Shown here in pieces: positions 1 through 8,047 of a stretch of DNA of 64,000 nt. Location: the NCBI RefSeq assembly GCF_048268525.1, contig NZ_JBLWVH010000011.1, forward strand, positions 1 to 64,000, written 5' to 3'. Made by a program: the position numbers and the translations under genes. Position 1 is the stretch's first letter. Each line of letters opens with the position of its first letter. The notes below the pieces were generated by a model. The model saw only the letters and a program-made list of their open reading frames with translations. It ran no database searches and was not told the origin of the DNA. Origin of the DNA: Maricaulis sp048268525. Its GTDB lineage: Bacteria > Pseudomonadota > Alphaproteobacteria > Caulobacterales > Maricaulaceae.

Positions 1-1442
1 GACGGGCGCTGGCCCTTGGGACGCCCCGGCGTCCGGTTCGGATGCGACGGCTTGCCGGCTTTCTCGCCCGTGCCGCTGCCACCGCGATCCCCGTCGACAT
101 AGGGATTCTTGCCAGCCTTGACGATCAGACGGATCGGCACGCCGGGCAGGTCGAAGGCTTCGCGCAGACCATTGACCAGATAGCGCTTATAGCTTTCCGG
201 CAAATCTGACGCGCGCGAGCACATCAGCACGAAGGTCGGCGGACGGCCCTTGGTCTGGGTCATGTAGCGCGGCTTGATGCGGCGACCATTGACGGCGGGC
301 GGCGGATGACGCTCGGTCATCTCGTGCAGCCAGTCATTGAGGTCGCGCGTCTTGACCTTGGCGTCCCAGTTCTCGTGCAATTTGGCCAGGGTCGGCATGA
401 TCGCGTCGAGACCCTTTTTCTTCAGGGCCGACATCGGCAGTACGGGCGCACCGGTCATCTGCGGCAGCAGACGTTCGAACTCCAGGCGGATTTCCTTGAG
501 ATAGGCTTCGCGATTGGGCACGAGGTCCATCTTGGAAACGGCGATCGCGACGGCGCGGCCTTCCTTGTAGGCCATGTCGGCGAGGTGCAGGTCCTGCTTC
601 TCCAGCGGATGCTCGGCATCCATCAGCAGCAGCACCACTTCGGCGAACTTGACGGCGCGCAGCGTGTCGGCGGCGCTCATGCGCTCGAGCCGGTCCGCCA
701 CCTTGCCGCGCTTGCGCAGGCCCGCAGTGTCATGCAGGCGCACCCGTCGACCATCCCAGACCCAGTCCACCGAAATGGCGTCACGGGTGATCCCGGCCTC
801 GGGTCCGGTGATCAATCGCTCCTCTCCGATCAACGTGTTGATCAGGGTGGATTTGCCGGCGTTCGGGCGCCCGATTACAGCAATGCGCAAGGGCGGATCG
901 CCATCATCCTTGTTGCCGCGCCGCGCGGCCTTGGCCAGCGGACCAAGGGCCTCGACCACGGCGTCGTACAGATCACCGATTCCGGCACCATGCGCAGCAG
1001 AGAAGGCAATCGGCTCGCCCATGCCCAGTTCGAACGCGTCGATCAGGCCACTTTCGCCAGCCTTGCCTTCGCACTTGTTGGCCAGCAGCAGGACCGGTTT
1101 TCCCGATCGGCGGATCACATCGGCAAAGACCACATCCAGCGGCGTAACGCCGGCCCGCGCATCGATCAGCAGCAGGCAGATATCGGCGTCATGGATAGCC
1201 ATTTCGGTCTGGGTGCGCATCTCCGCATCCAGACCGTCTTTCTCGGAATCATCGTATCCGGCGGTGTCGATCAGCAATAAGGGCAGATCGCCCAAACGCC
1301 CACGCGCCTCGCGCCGGTCGCGGGTTACACCGGGCCGGTCATCGACAATGGCCAGTGGTTTTCCGGCCAATCGATTGAAAAGTGTCGATTTTCCCACATT
1401 GGGCCGTCCAACGACGGCGATGCGGGGCAAGTGAGCAGTCAT
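1..1442 (-). CDS. der: Ribosome biogenesis GTPase Der (EngA), 3' end cut by window edge
   Basis: Essential tandem GTPase acting in 50S ribosomal subunit maturation. Read from an ATG at 1442 on the minus strand, the first 480 codons are open and run off the left edge. Two G domains are visible: P-loop GRPNVGKST at residues 12-20 followed by DTAG, and a second P-loop GRPNAGKST near residue 190. A KH-like C-terminal domain follows, then a Gly/Pro/Lys-rich tail, so only a few residues should be missing. It starts 10 bases after the bamB stop, last in the visible order panB, TPR, bamB, der. Identification is firm. Confidence 0.97.
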   Translation of the reverse strand, partial: MTAHLPRIAVVGRPNVGKSTLFNRLAGKPLAIVDDRPGVTRDRREARGRLGDLPLLLIDTAGYDDSEKDGLDAEMRTQTEMAIHDADICLLLIDARAGVTPLDVVFADVIRRSGKPVLLLANKCEGKAGESGLIDAFELGMGEPIAFSAAHGAGIGDLYDAVVEALGPLAKAARRGNKDDGDPPLRIAVIGRPNAGKSTLINTLIGEERLITGPEAGITRDAISVDWVWDGRRVRLHDTAGLRKRGKVADRLERMSAADTLRAVKFAEVVLLLMDAEHPLEKQDLHLADMAYKEGRAVAIAVSKMDLVPNREAYLKEIRLEFERLLPQMTGAPVLPMSALKKKGLDAIMPTLAKLHENWDAKVKTRDLNDWLHEMTERHPPPAVNGRRIKPRYMTQTKGRPPTFVLMCSRASDLPESYKRYLVNGLREAFDLPGVPIRLIVKAGKNPYVDGDRGGSGTGEKAGKPSHPNRTPGRPKGQRP

Positions 1443-1452
1443 GCATTTGCGC

Positions 1453-2829
1453 CTAGCGGAGCGCGATCATCCGCGCATCATCGGTGACGACATATACGGT
1501 TTCATTGGCAATGACAGGGGGGACGAACACATCGCCCGGCAGATCACGCTGGGAAACAATGCTCCCGTCGACGGCGTTCAGGACCACCATTTCGCCTCGA
1601 CTGGAGGCCACGACCAGACGACCACCGGCCATCACCGGCCCCGTCCAGGCGAGTCGGTTCTTGCGCTCGCGCGCATTCTCGAACAGCGACAATTGGGTGA
1701 TCCAGTAGACCTCGCCATCATGACGGTTGATGCAGACGATCTCGGCTTCGCTGGTTGTGACGAAGAGGAAATCACCCGCGACCCATGGCGCATGCAGGCC
1801 ACCAGCCGGCTGGCTCCACAGGCGTTCGCCTGTACGCAGCGAGATCGCGGCCAAAAGACCGGAATGGCTCATCGCATAGACGGTGTTGTCGACAACGACC
1901 GGGCTGCCGGCGACGTCATTGATCTCGGACATGGCGGTCAGGCCACCGGCGCGCGTCAGGCTGTCCTGCCAGATCGGGTTGCCGTTCTGGACCCGCAGGG
2001 CGATCAGCTCGCCGGAGGCGAAGGGAGCCACAACGATATCGCCCAGCACGGCCGGACTTGGTGCGGTCAGCAGGCGGGCCGATTCGACGATGCCCTGATA
2101 GGTCCACAGGACCTGTCCGCTATCGGTGTCGAGCGCCAGCAGCTCGTTGTCATCACTGGAAACAAAGACACGACCATCCGCGACCGTCGGCGATCCATGG
2201 AATGGTACGAGTGTGGCCGAACGCCAGATCTCGCTGCCCGATGCCGCATCCAGCGCGACAAAAAAATTCAGGCCCGTGTGGACGTAGAGACGCCCGCCAT
2301 CGAAGGCGATGCCGCCACCGAAGGACATCCGGTCATGGCGCTCGGAGGCTTCGATGCGGTGGCGCCAGACGACGGAGCCGGTCGTTGCATTCATGGCGAC
2401 GACTTCGCCGCGCGCATCGATGGCGTAAAGCGTGTCACCAGCCACCACGGGACGGGCATTCAGCCGGCGGTCATTGTCGGAGCCGTTGCCGAAGCCTTCG
2501 CGCCAGGCGATGGCGAGCGGGCCGCTGGCCTGGGTGTGCTGGACGGCATTGGTCGGGTACCCGCCCGGCTGCGGCCAGACCGTGTTGACGTAGGCCGGCG
2601 GCAGGTCGACGACCCGCGGCTCGCCATCATTGTCGAGGTTCAGACCCTGCTCGAAATTGAGAATGGAAACACGGCCATCGGTCGGCGCATCACCATTCAG
2701 GCGTTCGGCGTCGTTGTCATTGCCACGCCCTGGGATCATGTCGAGCGGGTTGGGAACAGACGAGCACGCCGCCAGCGGGGCAATCAGGGCCACACCAAGA
2801 AGGGTGCGGATACGCTTTACATCAATCAT
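1453..2829 (-). CDS. bamB: Outer membrane assembly lipoprotein BamB-like (PQQ-type beta-propeller)
   Basis: Likely the BamB lipoprotein of the BAM complex that inserts beta-barrel proteins in the outer membrane. I chose the ATG at 2829, which overlaps the upstream stop by 8 bases and puts a short signal peptide with lipobox LAAC directly at the N-terminus; an in-frame ATG at 2847 would add six residues. The mature protein carries repeated PQQ-like blades (for example GEVVAMNATTGSVVW and LLALDTDSGQVLW). The order TPR protein, bamB, der is a common alphaproteobacterial arrangement. BamB is inferred from propeller plus lipobox plus context. Confidence 0.88.
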   Translation of the reverse strand: MIDVKRIRTLLGVALIAPLAACSSVPNPLDMIPGRGNDNDAERLNGDAPTDGRVSILNFEQGLNLDNDGEPRVVDLPPAYVNTVWPQPGGYPTNAVQHTQASGPLAIAWREGFGNGSDNDRRLNARPVVAGDTLYAIDARGEVVAMNATTGSVVWRHRIEASERHDRMSFGGGIAFDGGRLYVHTGLNFFVALDAASGSEIWRSATLVPFHGSPTVADGRVFVSSDDNELLALDTDSGQVLWTYQGIVESARLLTAPSPAVLGDIVVAPFASGELIALRVQNGNPIWQDSLTRAGGLTAMSEINDVAGSPVVVDNTVYAMSHSGLLAAISLRTGERLWSQPAGGLHAPWVAGDFLFVTTSEAEIVCINRHDGEVYWITQLSLFENARERKNRLAWTGPVMAGGRLVVASSRGEMVVLNAVDGSIVSQRDLPGDVFVPPVIANETVYVVTDDARMIALR

Positions 2830-3631
2830 CGCCTGCATCCCCGGCATCGGTGGTTTCTTCTTCGGCAGCAGCGTCAGCCGCGCCGTCGACCGGTGCTGAC
2901 GGGTCAGCCCCCGTCACTGCGTCGTCGGTGGTCGCCTCGTCAGCGGCAGGCTCGGCCAGGGCCGTGCGCTGGGCAATCAGGGCCATCGCTTCCTGGGCGC
3001 GACGCTGCACGCCGGCCGGGGCATCGCTGGAGAAGGCCAGGAACTGGTAATGGGTCCGCGCCCGCTCGATATTGTCAGCGCGCAACGCGGCGGCCGCAAT
3101 CGTTTCGCGAGCGATATGACGATAGGCCGAATCCGCATTGACCAAGCGGCTCAGGCGCAGATCAATGTCGGAGAAGGACAGGCTGTCCCAGGAGGCCCAG
3201 ACGGCCCGGATCTCGGCCATGTCCCGAAGAAGCGGATCGTTGGCATGCGCTGCGGCCTGTTCGAAGAACCCGGTCGCTGCCGCATTGTCACCCTGCTCGA
3301 TCGCCACATTGCCGCGCTGGATCAGCGCCAGCGACACATAGCCGGGCGTGCCATTTTCGGCGAGCGTTTCCAGCCCGGCCGCAGCCAGCGCCAGCTCGCC
3401 CGACTCGGAATGCGTCATTGCCGCGATAAAGGCATCGGAGGCCGTTTGGCGGCTTCCGGTCTGCCAGGCATCGAAGCTCTGCCAGGCCACGGATCCGGCG
3501 ATCACCGCCAAGGCTGCGCCCAGTGCCCAAGGGCCCCATTGACGCAACAAATCCTGATACTTGTCCCGGCGAAGTTCTTCGTCGACTTCTTCAAAAATAT
3601 CGACCACGTCGAAGCGGCTCCGTAATTCCAA
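2822..3631 (-). CDS. Membrane-anchored tetratricopeptide protein (YfgM-like)
   Basis: Predicted inner-membrane protein of 269 residues. It has a short cytoplasmic acidic start (DIFEEVDEELRRDKY), one membrane segment at about residues 33-52, and a helical TPR-like periplasmic part. The tail after about residue 225 is low-complexity Ala/Asp/Thr/Glu. The family resembles E. coli YfgM, which sits next to bamB-der and binds the SecYEG/chaperone machinery; here too it directly precedes bamB and der. The exact function in alphaproteobacteria is unknown. An internal GTG at the VVDIFEE segment is an alternative start. Confidence 0.8.
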   Translation of the reverse strand: MELRSRFDVVDIFEEVDEELRRDKYQDLLRQWGPWALGAALAVIAGSVAWQSFDAWQTGSRQTASDAFIAAMTHSESGELALAAAGLETLAENGTPGYVSLALIQRGNVAIEQGDNAAATGFFEQAAAHANDPLLRDMAEIRAVWASWDSLSFSDIDLRLSRLVNADSAYRHIARETIAAAALRADNIERARTHYQFLAFSSDAPAGVQRRAQEAMALIAQRTALAEPAADEATTDDAVTGADPSAPVDGAADAAAEEETTDAGDAGDD

Positions 3632-3680
3632 TCAATGTGCGGCGGACCCTAGCGTCCCTACCCCACTGCCGCAACAGACC

Positions 3681-4520
3681 TCAGCCGTCCGAACGCTTCA
3701 TGGTGTAGACCTCGCGCGACGAGGGAAAGCTGCGATCTCGGACATCGCTGGCATATTGCGCCACGGCAGCATCGGTACGCTCGGCCATATTGTCATAGCG
3801 CTTGACGAATTTCGGGGTCCAGTCGAACACGCCCAGCATGTCCTGGGTGACCAGTATCTGCCCGTCACAGGCGGCTGAAGCGCCGATGCCGATGGTGGGA
3901 ACATCCACAGTTTCTGTGATCTCGCGCGCCAGGTCCTCGGCCACGCCCTCAATGACGATCGCGAAGGCACCGGCCTCGGCCGTGGCCAGCGCTTCGTCGA
4001 TCACGCGCTGACGCTCGGCCTGCGTTCGCCCCTTGGCCTTGTATCCGCCATCGGCGAGCGCCGCCTGGGGACGCAGTCCGATATGACCGATCACCGGGAT
4101 CGAGCGGGCCGCCATGAAGCGGATCGTGTCGGCGGCATAGGTGCCGCTTTCGATCTTGATGGCCTGGCAACCGGTCTCGGCCATAACGCGGGCGGCATTG
4201 GCAAAGGCCTGCTCGGGTGACTGCTCATAGCTGCCAAACGGCATGTCGACGGCGACCAGTGCCTGCCTGGCGCCGCGCATGACCGCCTGCCCGTGCAGGA
4301 TCATCATGTCCAGGGTCACACCGACCGTGCTGTCCAGGCCGTGCACCACCATGCCGACACTGTCGCCGACCAGCAGGAGGTCACAATGGGGATCCAGGAT
4401 GCGGGCCATCGGCGCGTCATAGGCGGTGAGGCAGACAAGCGGCTCACCGCCCTTGCGGGCACGGATGTCCGGAGCGGTGATGCGGCGGCCCTTGGTCGGG
4501 GTCTTTGACTGAGCAGACAT
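3681..4520 (-). CDS. panB: 3-methyl-2-oxobutanoate hydroxymethyltransferase
   Basis: First committed step of pantothenate (coenzyme A) synthesis: transfers a hydroxymethyl group from methylene-tetrahydrofolate to alpha-ketoisovalerate. The 279 residues match the family length. Typical features are the N-terminal LVCLTAYDAPMARI block, the metal/substrate segment LLVGDSVGMVVHG, VDMPFGSYEQSPEQA, and IKIESG further on. It lies 49 bases upstream of the TPR gene on the same strand and may be the first gene of the panB-TPR-bamB-der transcript. No panC is visible nearby. Confidence 0.97.
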   Translation of the reverse strand: MSAQSKTPTKGRRITAPDIRARKGGEPLVCLTAYDAPMARILDPHCDLLLVGDSVGMVVHGLDSTVGVTLDMMILHGQAVMRGARQALVAVDMPFGSYEQSPEQAFANAARVMAETGCQAIKIESGTYAADTIRFMAARSIPVIGHIGLRPQAALADGGYKAKGRTQAERQRVIDEALATAEAGAFAIVIEGVAEDLAREITETVDVPTIGIGASAACDGQILVTQDMLGVFDWTPKFVKRYDNMAERTDAAVAQYASDVRDRSFPSSREVYTMKRSDG

Positions 4521-4584
4521 GGCGGATGGCCTTTGTGACGACAGGTGGCCGGACCCTAGCGCAGCATGTTGCGCTGCAAAAGCC

Positions 4585-4926
4585 TCAGGCCAGTCGGCGC
4601 GGCAGTACCATCGCCACCATGCCGACGGCGACCGCCATGGCGGCGGCGGCCATGACTTCCGGCCCCATCAGGAAGCCGACATTGGACAGCAAGCCTTCAG
4701 TGGGGATCTGCACCTGGCCGAGTACGGACTCAAGTTGCGTACCGGCAATCGCCGACCCGGTCGAACCGGCACCACCCAGAAGCAGGATCCGCTTGCGATC
4801 AGGGTTCGACAATTGCTTGATCACACGCTGCGAGAACCGTTCGGCCTCGGTTTCCGTTTCCAACGGCTCGGATGCCTGGGCGAAGGCGGCCTTGAGCCGT
4901 GCATCAAATGCATCATCCATGGTCAT
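4585..4926 (-). CDS. Short membrane protein downstream of ECF sigma factor (possible anti-sigma)
   Basis: Protein of 113 residues whose start overlaps the stop of the ECF sigma gene by 4 bases, so translation is probably coupled. The N-terminal half is charged and helical (DDAFDARLKAAFAQA, ERFSQRVIKQL). A clear membrane segment lies near the C-terminus (AAAAMAVAVGMVAMVLP) and a weaker hydrophobic stretch around residues 46-60. No family recognised. By position and topology it could hold the sigma factor at the membrane, but no zinc-type anti-sigma motif is present. It parallels the short protein at 6596-6913. Confidence 0.7.
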   Translation of the reverse strand: MTMDDAFDARLKAAFAQASEPLETETEAERFSQRVIKQLSNPDRKRILLLGGAGSTGSAIAGTQLESVLGQVQIPTEGLLSNVGFLMGPEVMAAAAMAVAVGMVAMVLPRRLA

Positions 4927-5465
4927 GACACCATTACCTCCGCGTCCGTGAAGAACGCCTGCAATTTGGCCCGGCCGCGATTGACGTGCGACTTGACCGT
5001 TCCCAGCGGCATGCCGGTCGCCTCAGCGGCTTCCGAATGCGACATGCCGCATGAATAACACAACACCACCGCGATCCGCTCGTCTTCCTTCAATGTGGCG
5101 AGCCCGCGATCGAGATCAACCACATTGCCCATGTCGCGCGGGGCTTCGCTCTCTTCGACATCGGCCTTGAATTTCTCCAGCACCCGCTCGGTCGCCTTGC
5201 GCTTGCGCGCCGACATCAAAAACTGGGTGTAGGCGATCGAGCACAGCCAGGACTTGAACGTCCCCGTGCCCTTGAAGCTGCCGATCTTCTCGTAGGCCCG
5301 GATGAAGGCATCCTGGGCCAGGTCATCAGCGAGGGCGTGGTTGCGGCACATGCGGTTCAGCATGCCGCGAACCAGACCCTGGTGGCGCCGGACCAGTTCT
5401 CCGAAGGCCGCCGGGTTCTTCGTGGCGACCACCAGAGCTGTGAGTTCTTCGTCCGACGCCTTCAT
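4923..5465 (-). CDS. RNA polymerase sigma factor, ECF subfamily (cassette 1)
   Basis: Alternative sigma factor of about 180 residues. I chose ATG 5465 (MKASDEELTALV), preceded by a GGAG ribosome site, rather than an upstream in-frame ATG that would add 47 low-quality residues. Region 2 is seen in HALADDLAQDAFIRAYEKI, and region 4 with its helix-turn-helix in HSEAAEATGMPLGTVKSHVNRGRAKL. It is 13 bases after a small membrane-protein gene and overlaps the next short membrane protein, forming a compact three-gene operon. The signal and regulon cannot be read from sequence. Confidence 0.93.
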   Translation of the reverse strand: MKASDEELTALVVATKNPAAFGELVRRHQGLVRGMLNRMCRNHALADDLAQDAFIRAYEKIGSFKGTGTFKSWLCSIAYTQFLMSARKRKATERVLEKFKADVEESEAPRDMGNVVDLDRGLATLKEDERIAVVLCYSCGMSHSEAAEATGMPLGTVKSHVNRGRAKLQAFFTDAEVMVS

Positions 5466-5478
5466 CAGCCCGCTCCGA

Positions 5479-5865
5479 TTACTCGGAGCCCTCTTTCTTG
5501 CGACCCAGCAGGCCGAAGCCGACGAGAACCAGACCGATAAAGCCGGGGAAGGCCGCGATGGCGGGCATGATATAAGCCGCTTCTTCTTCGCCTTCGACGG
5601 CACCAATGGTCCATCCCAGGACGACCAGGGCGGCTGCGACAGCGATCAGGATCAGACCCGATTTCAGGTCGCCATTGCTGTCCTTGCGGGGCATGCCCAA
5701 AGCGCGGATCGTGTCCGGGTCCATGGTCTGGCCCGCCTGAATGGCCGTTTCGATTGTGCTCAGCGTGGATTTCCGTTTCTGGGTACCGGCATTCACCGCA
5801 ACCCAGACAATGCCCAACACCATGGCAAACGGTGCCAACGATACCAACATAACCGTAAGGTCCAT
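5479..5865 (-). CDS. Small membrane protein, DUF6249-like, first gene of ECF cassette 1
   Basis: 128-residue membrane protein starting at ATG 5865, with AGGAGA a few bases upstream. An N-terminal membrane helix (about 3-22) is followed by a basic linker and an amphipathic segment (TLSTIETAIQAGQTMDPDT), then two C-terminal membrane helices and a charged tail. The layout fits the DUF6249 group. It sits immediately before an ECF sigma gene and matches the architecture of the 142-residue protein at 7439-7867, including the linker motif. It may be a membrane sensor or scaffold for the sigma factor; that role is inference. Confidence 0.75.
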   Translation of the reverse strand: MDLTVMLVSLAPFAMVLGIVWVAVNAGTQKRKSTLSTIETAIQAGQTMDPDTIRALGMPRKDSNGDLKSGLILIAVAAALVVLGWTIGAVEGEEEAAYIMPAIAAFPGFIGLVLVGFGLLGRKKEGSE

Positions 5866-5939
5866 GATCTTTCTCCTGCGTATGGCCCGGGTGCTCCGTG
5901 CACCGGCTTTGACCATGAGATGCGGCCAGCATCGGGATT

Positions 5940-5945
5940 GGATGC
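5940..5945 (-). promoter_or_regulatory. GCATCCAA motif upstream of ECF cassette 1
   Basis: On the minus strand GCATCCAATCC lies 75 bases before the start of the first cassette gene. A near-identical GCATCCAAACC lies at the equivalent place (84 bases) before cassette 2. This could be the -35 element of an ECF-type promoter. No convincing shared -10 element could be assigned. Confidence 0.35.
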
Positions 5946-5950
5946 AGCGG

Positions 5951-6508
5951 TCAGCCGATAACCGCTATACCGAATAAATATCCATGTAAATTCAATATGA
6001 TGAGCGCTGCAATCAAACCCAGCACAATGGCGGTCAGATCGCCACCCCAGCCTTTAACGACCGGCGGCGGCGTTTCGCGGAGGCAGGCGGCAATGAAGGT
6101 GACCAGCGACCAGACAAAGAAACTGCCGAACAACAGCACGGCGGCCGCCTCCGCATTGGCAAGCAGGTGCGCGCCGGACCAGACCACAACGCCGGCCAGC
6201 ATCGGATGGCGCACCCAGCGGCGGATATGTCCGGGCGCGTAGGCCGAGGCGAGCAGGATGATCCCCAGCGGCACGGCAAACAGGGCGGCCTGGTGTCCCC
6301 AGCCCGGGGTTGTCCAGACCGACGGCGTCGGATGAGCGATGATCTTGCCGTAGATGATGAGGCCGAAGCCGACCAGCGATATCGCCGTATATGCCAGCTT
6401 GTAGGGCGTTGCGCCCAGCTGGACGACCAGCGTGTCACGCAAACCGGGCACGAGGCGCAGGCCGTGAACCCCCAGGAACATCACCAGTCCGACAGATAAA
6501 AGCAGCAT
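5951..6508 (-). CDS. NnrU family membrane protein
   Basis: Polytopic membrane protein of 185 residues with about five or six hydrophobic segments. It contains the signature parts of the NnrU family: an N-terminal FLGVHGLRLVPGLRD, a central TPGWGHQAALFAVPLGIILLA-type helix, and APGHIRRWVRHPMLAGVVVW. NnrU was first noted near nitric oxide and nitrite reductase genes, but many homologues lie elsewhere and the biochemical role is unclear. Here it sits between two ECF sigma cassettes with no denitrification genes, so a nitrogen-oxide role is not supported by context. Confidence 0.85.
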   Translation of the reverse strand: MLLLSVGLVMFLGVHGLRLVPGLRDTLVVQLGATPYKLAYTAISLVGFGLIIYGKIIAHPTPSVWTTPGWGHQAALFAVPLGIILLASAYAPGHIRRWVRHPMLAGVVVWSGAHLLANAEAAAVLLFGSFFVWSLVTFIAACLRETPPPVVKGWGGDLTAIVLGLIAALIILNLHGYLFGIAVIG

Positions 6509-6595
6509 CGACGCCTCCCCGAGCTCGTCCGGTGATTATAGGCGATTCATCGCCATGTCGTGGATGAAAACCGGATGGGACCCAGGCGGCGGAGA

Positions 6596-6913
6596 TCAGA
6601 ACATGCGCAAGCGGGGCAGGTTGATGGTCCGGGTCAGCCAGCCATGGCCCAGAAAGGCGACACCGCCGACAATGGCGATGATCTGAAGCGCTGCGGACAT
6701 CTCCTGCCCCAGCGTCCCGGCAATGATCTGCAAGGCCGGTGAGACCAGGGCCAGGCCGAGCACCAGCAGGCAGCCTGCGACCAGGCGCAGGACCAGCTCG
6801 ATGCGCAGACGCCTGCGGGCGACGCGCTCCATGACGCCGGTCCGGAAAGCCCGGTCACTGGACGGTACGGTTTCGGCGGCGAAGAAGTCAGCAAGCGGAT
6901 CAGTCTTGTCCAT
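6596..6913 (-). CDS. Short membrane protein downstream of second ECF sigma factor
   Basis: 105-residue protein starting at ATG 6913 (MDKTDPLADFF), overlapping the sigma gene by 14 bases. An acidic N-terminal cytoplasmic part is followed by an Arg-rich stretch (RVARRRLRIE) and two membrane helices (about 38-60 and 70-88). No recognised family. The layout is like the 113-residue protein of cassette 1: acidic start, F-x-x-x-V-x-x-R basic segment, then hydrophobic. A membrane-bound regulator of its sigma partner is plausible but unproven. Confidence 0.7.
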   Translation of the reverse strand: MDKTDPLADFFAAETVPSSDRAFRTGVMERVARRRLRIELVLRLVAGCLLVLGLALVSPALQIIAGTLGQEMSAALQIIAIVGGVAFLGHGWLTRTINLPRLRMF

Positions 6914-7439
6914 CACCCACTCCCAGGATTTCGGCGAGGCGCGCACGCCCTCGCAACACATGTGATTTTACAGTCCCCAACGGCATTTCCAAGACTTTTG
7001 CGGCATCGCCATGCGACCACCCCTCCCCCAGACACAGGGAGACGGCGGCGCGCTGGTCGGGCGGCAGCTGCCCCAGCGCCTGCCGCAGCGCGATGGCGCG
7101 TTCTGTCTGCGGCGTCTCGCTATCCGGACGCATCGACTGCCAGTCATGGTCGCGCTGGCGCGAGCGGGCCATGCTCCGGGCCCGCCCCCTGGCCTTGCGC
7201 CAGGCGATCGAGAACAGCCAGGTCTTCAATCGCTCGGGCTCGCGCAGCCGGCGCAATTCGGTCCATCCGGCCAGGAACACCTCCTGGGCCAGATCATCGG
7301 CATCCGCATCATACGGGCTCATCCGGCGCAGGAAGGCGCGGATCGCCCCCTGATACCGGTCGACGATCCGCGCATAGGCCGCATCATTGCCCGAGCGGGC
7401 CGCTGCGACGAGCGCCGCGTCCGTCGGTTGCGAGCGCAT
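6900..7439 (-). CDS. RNA polymerase sigma factor, ECF subfamily (cassette 2)
   Basis: ECF sigma factor of 179 residues. Region 2 shows DADDLAQEVFLAGWTELRRL and the promoter-melting RLKTWLFSIAWRKARGR block. Region 4 shows LPPDQRAAVSLCLGEGWSH and MPLGTVKSHVLRGRARLAEIL. Its ATG overlaps the stop of the preceding membrane-protein gene by one base (TGATG), so translation is coupled. It is a paralogue-like partner of the sigma factor at 4923-5465, with the same neighbours in the same order. Confidence 0.93.
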   Translation of the reverse strand: MRSQPTDAALVAAARSGNDAAYARIVDRYQGAIRAFLRRMSPYDADADDLAQEVFLAGWTELRRLREPERLKTWLFSIAWRKARGRARSMARSRQRDHDWQSMRPDSETPQTERAIALRQALGQLPPDQRAAVSLCLGEGWSHGDAAKVLEMPLGTVKSHVLRGRARLAEILGVGDGQD

Positions 7440-7867
7440 CAGTCCGACGACTTCTTGCCCTTGAAGAAGGCCGACACCAGGAAGGCGAAGGACAGGACGG
7501 CGAAGATCATCGCCACGAAATAGGCGACCTCACCCATTCCGATCAGACCGCTATAGCCCTCATAGGCGAACACAGCGGAAAAACCGGCAAACAGGATCAC
7601 CAGGAAGGCATTGCTGCCGGTGCCATAGTTTGAGTGGCCACTGCCGGAATTGTGGTCCAGATCGGACCAGTCCGGGCGACCATCATCGGCCGCATCAAGG
7701 CTGGCGATCAGGTCGGCGGGCGGCTCCTTGCCGGATGCGGCATAGGTCTTCAACAGGTCGATCTTGGCCTGGGTACGCTTGTACCGCATGAAGCTGCCCC
7801 AACCGGCAGCGACAAAGAACGCCAGCGGGAAAAGCAACCACCAGTAACTCTCAAACAACTCGACCAT
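7439..7867 (-). CDS. Small membrane protein, first gene of ECF cassette 2
   Basis: 142-residue membrane protein starting at ATG 7867 with AGGAG upstream. It has an N-terminal membrane helix (about 9-25), a basic linker with KIDLLKTYAASGKEPPADL, a polar Gly/Ser/Asp/His-rich loop, and two C-terminal membrane helices ending in FFKGKKSSD. The linker resembles the one in the 128-residue protein of cassette 1, suggesting common ancestry (DUF6249-like). It probably works with the sigma factor encoded one base later; what it senses is unknown. Confidence 0.72.
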   Translation of the reverse strand: MVELFESYWWLLFPLAFFVAAGWGSFMRYKRTQAKIDLLKTYAASGKEPPADLIASLDAADDGRPDWSDLDHNSGSGHSNYGTGSNAFLVILFAGFSAVFAYEGYSGLIGMGEVAYFVAMIFAVLSFAFLVSAFFKGKKSSD

Positions 7868-7950
7868 CGGCTCGATCTCCTGTTCCACGCCCCTGGATGC
7901 ACCGGCATTCAGCGGGTCTTTGCTCCTGTGTCGCCGCCGCGACGCGGTTT

Positions 7951-7956
7951 GGATGC
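7951..7956 (-). promoter_or_regulatory. GCATCCAA motif upstream of ECF cassette 2
   Basis: Minus-strand GCATCCAAACCGCG lies 84 bases before the first gene of cassette 2, matching GCATCCAATCCCG before cassette 1 at nearly the same distance. Candidate -35 element of a promoter used by one or both sigma factors. Confidence 0.35.
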
Positions 7957-7994
7957 GACGGACACAAAAAAAGTGCAGGATCGATGTGGAACCG

Positions 7995-8024
7995 ATTGCC
8001 CCGGCCTGTCCAGATCGGGGCAAT
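7995..8024 (-). terminator. Hairpin after the AraC-type gene (terminator-like, no T tract)
   Basis: A perfect 9-base inverted repeat (ATTGCCCCG ... CGGGGCAAT, 12-base loop) lies just beyond the end of the AraC-type gene and before the ECF cassette 2 promoter region. There is no run of T on the minus strand, so it may stop or insulate transcription only weakly, or serve as a binding site. Confidence 0.35.
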
Positions 8025-8047
8025 TGCGGCCCGGGGGCCCGTTGACC

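Noticed and set aside
306..1280. Long plus-strand open frame opposite der
   Set aside because: Shadow of the GTPase gene; composition is His/Gln/Gly/Arg-rich without any domain, and no ribosome site.
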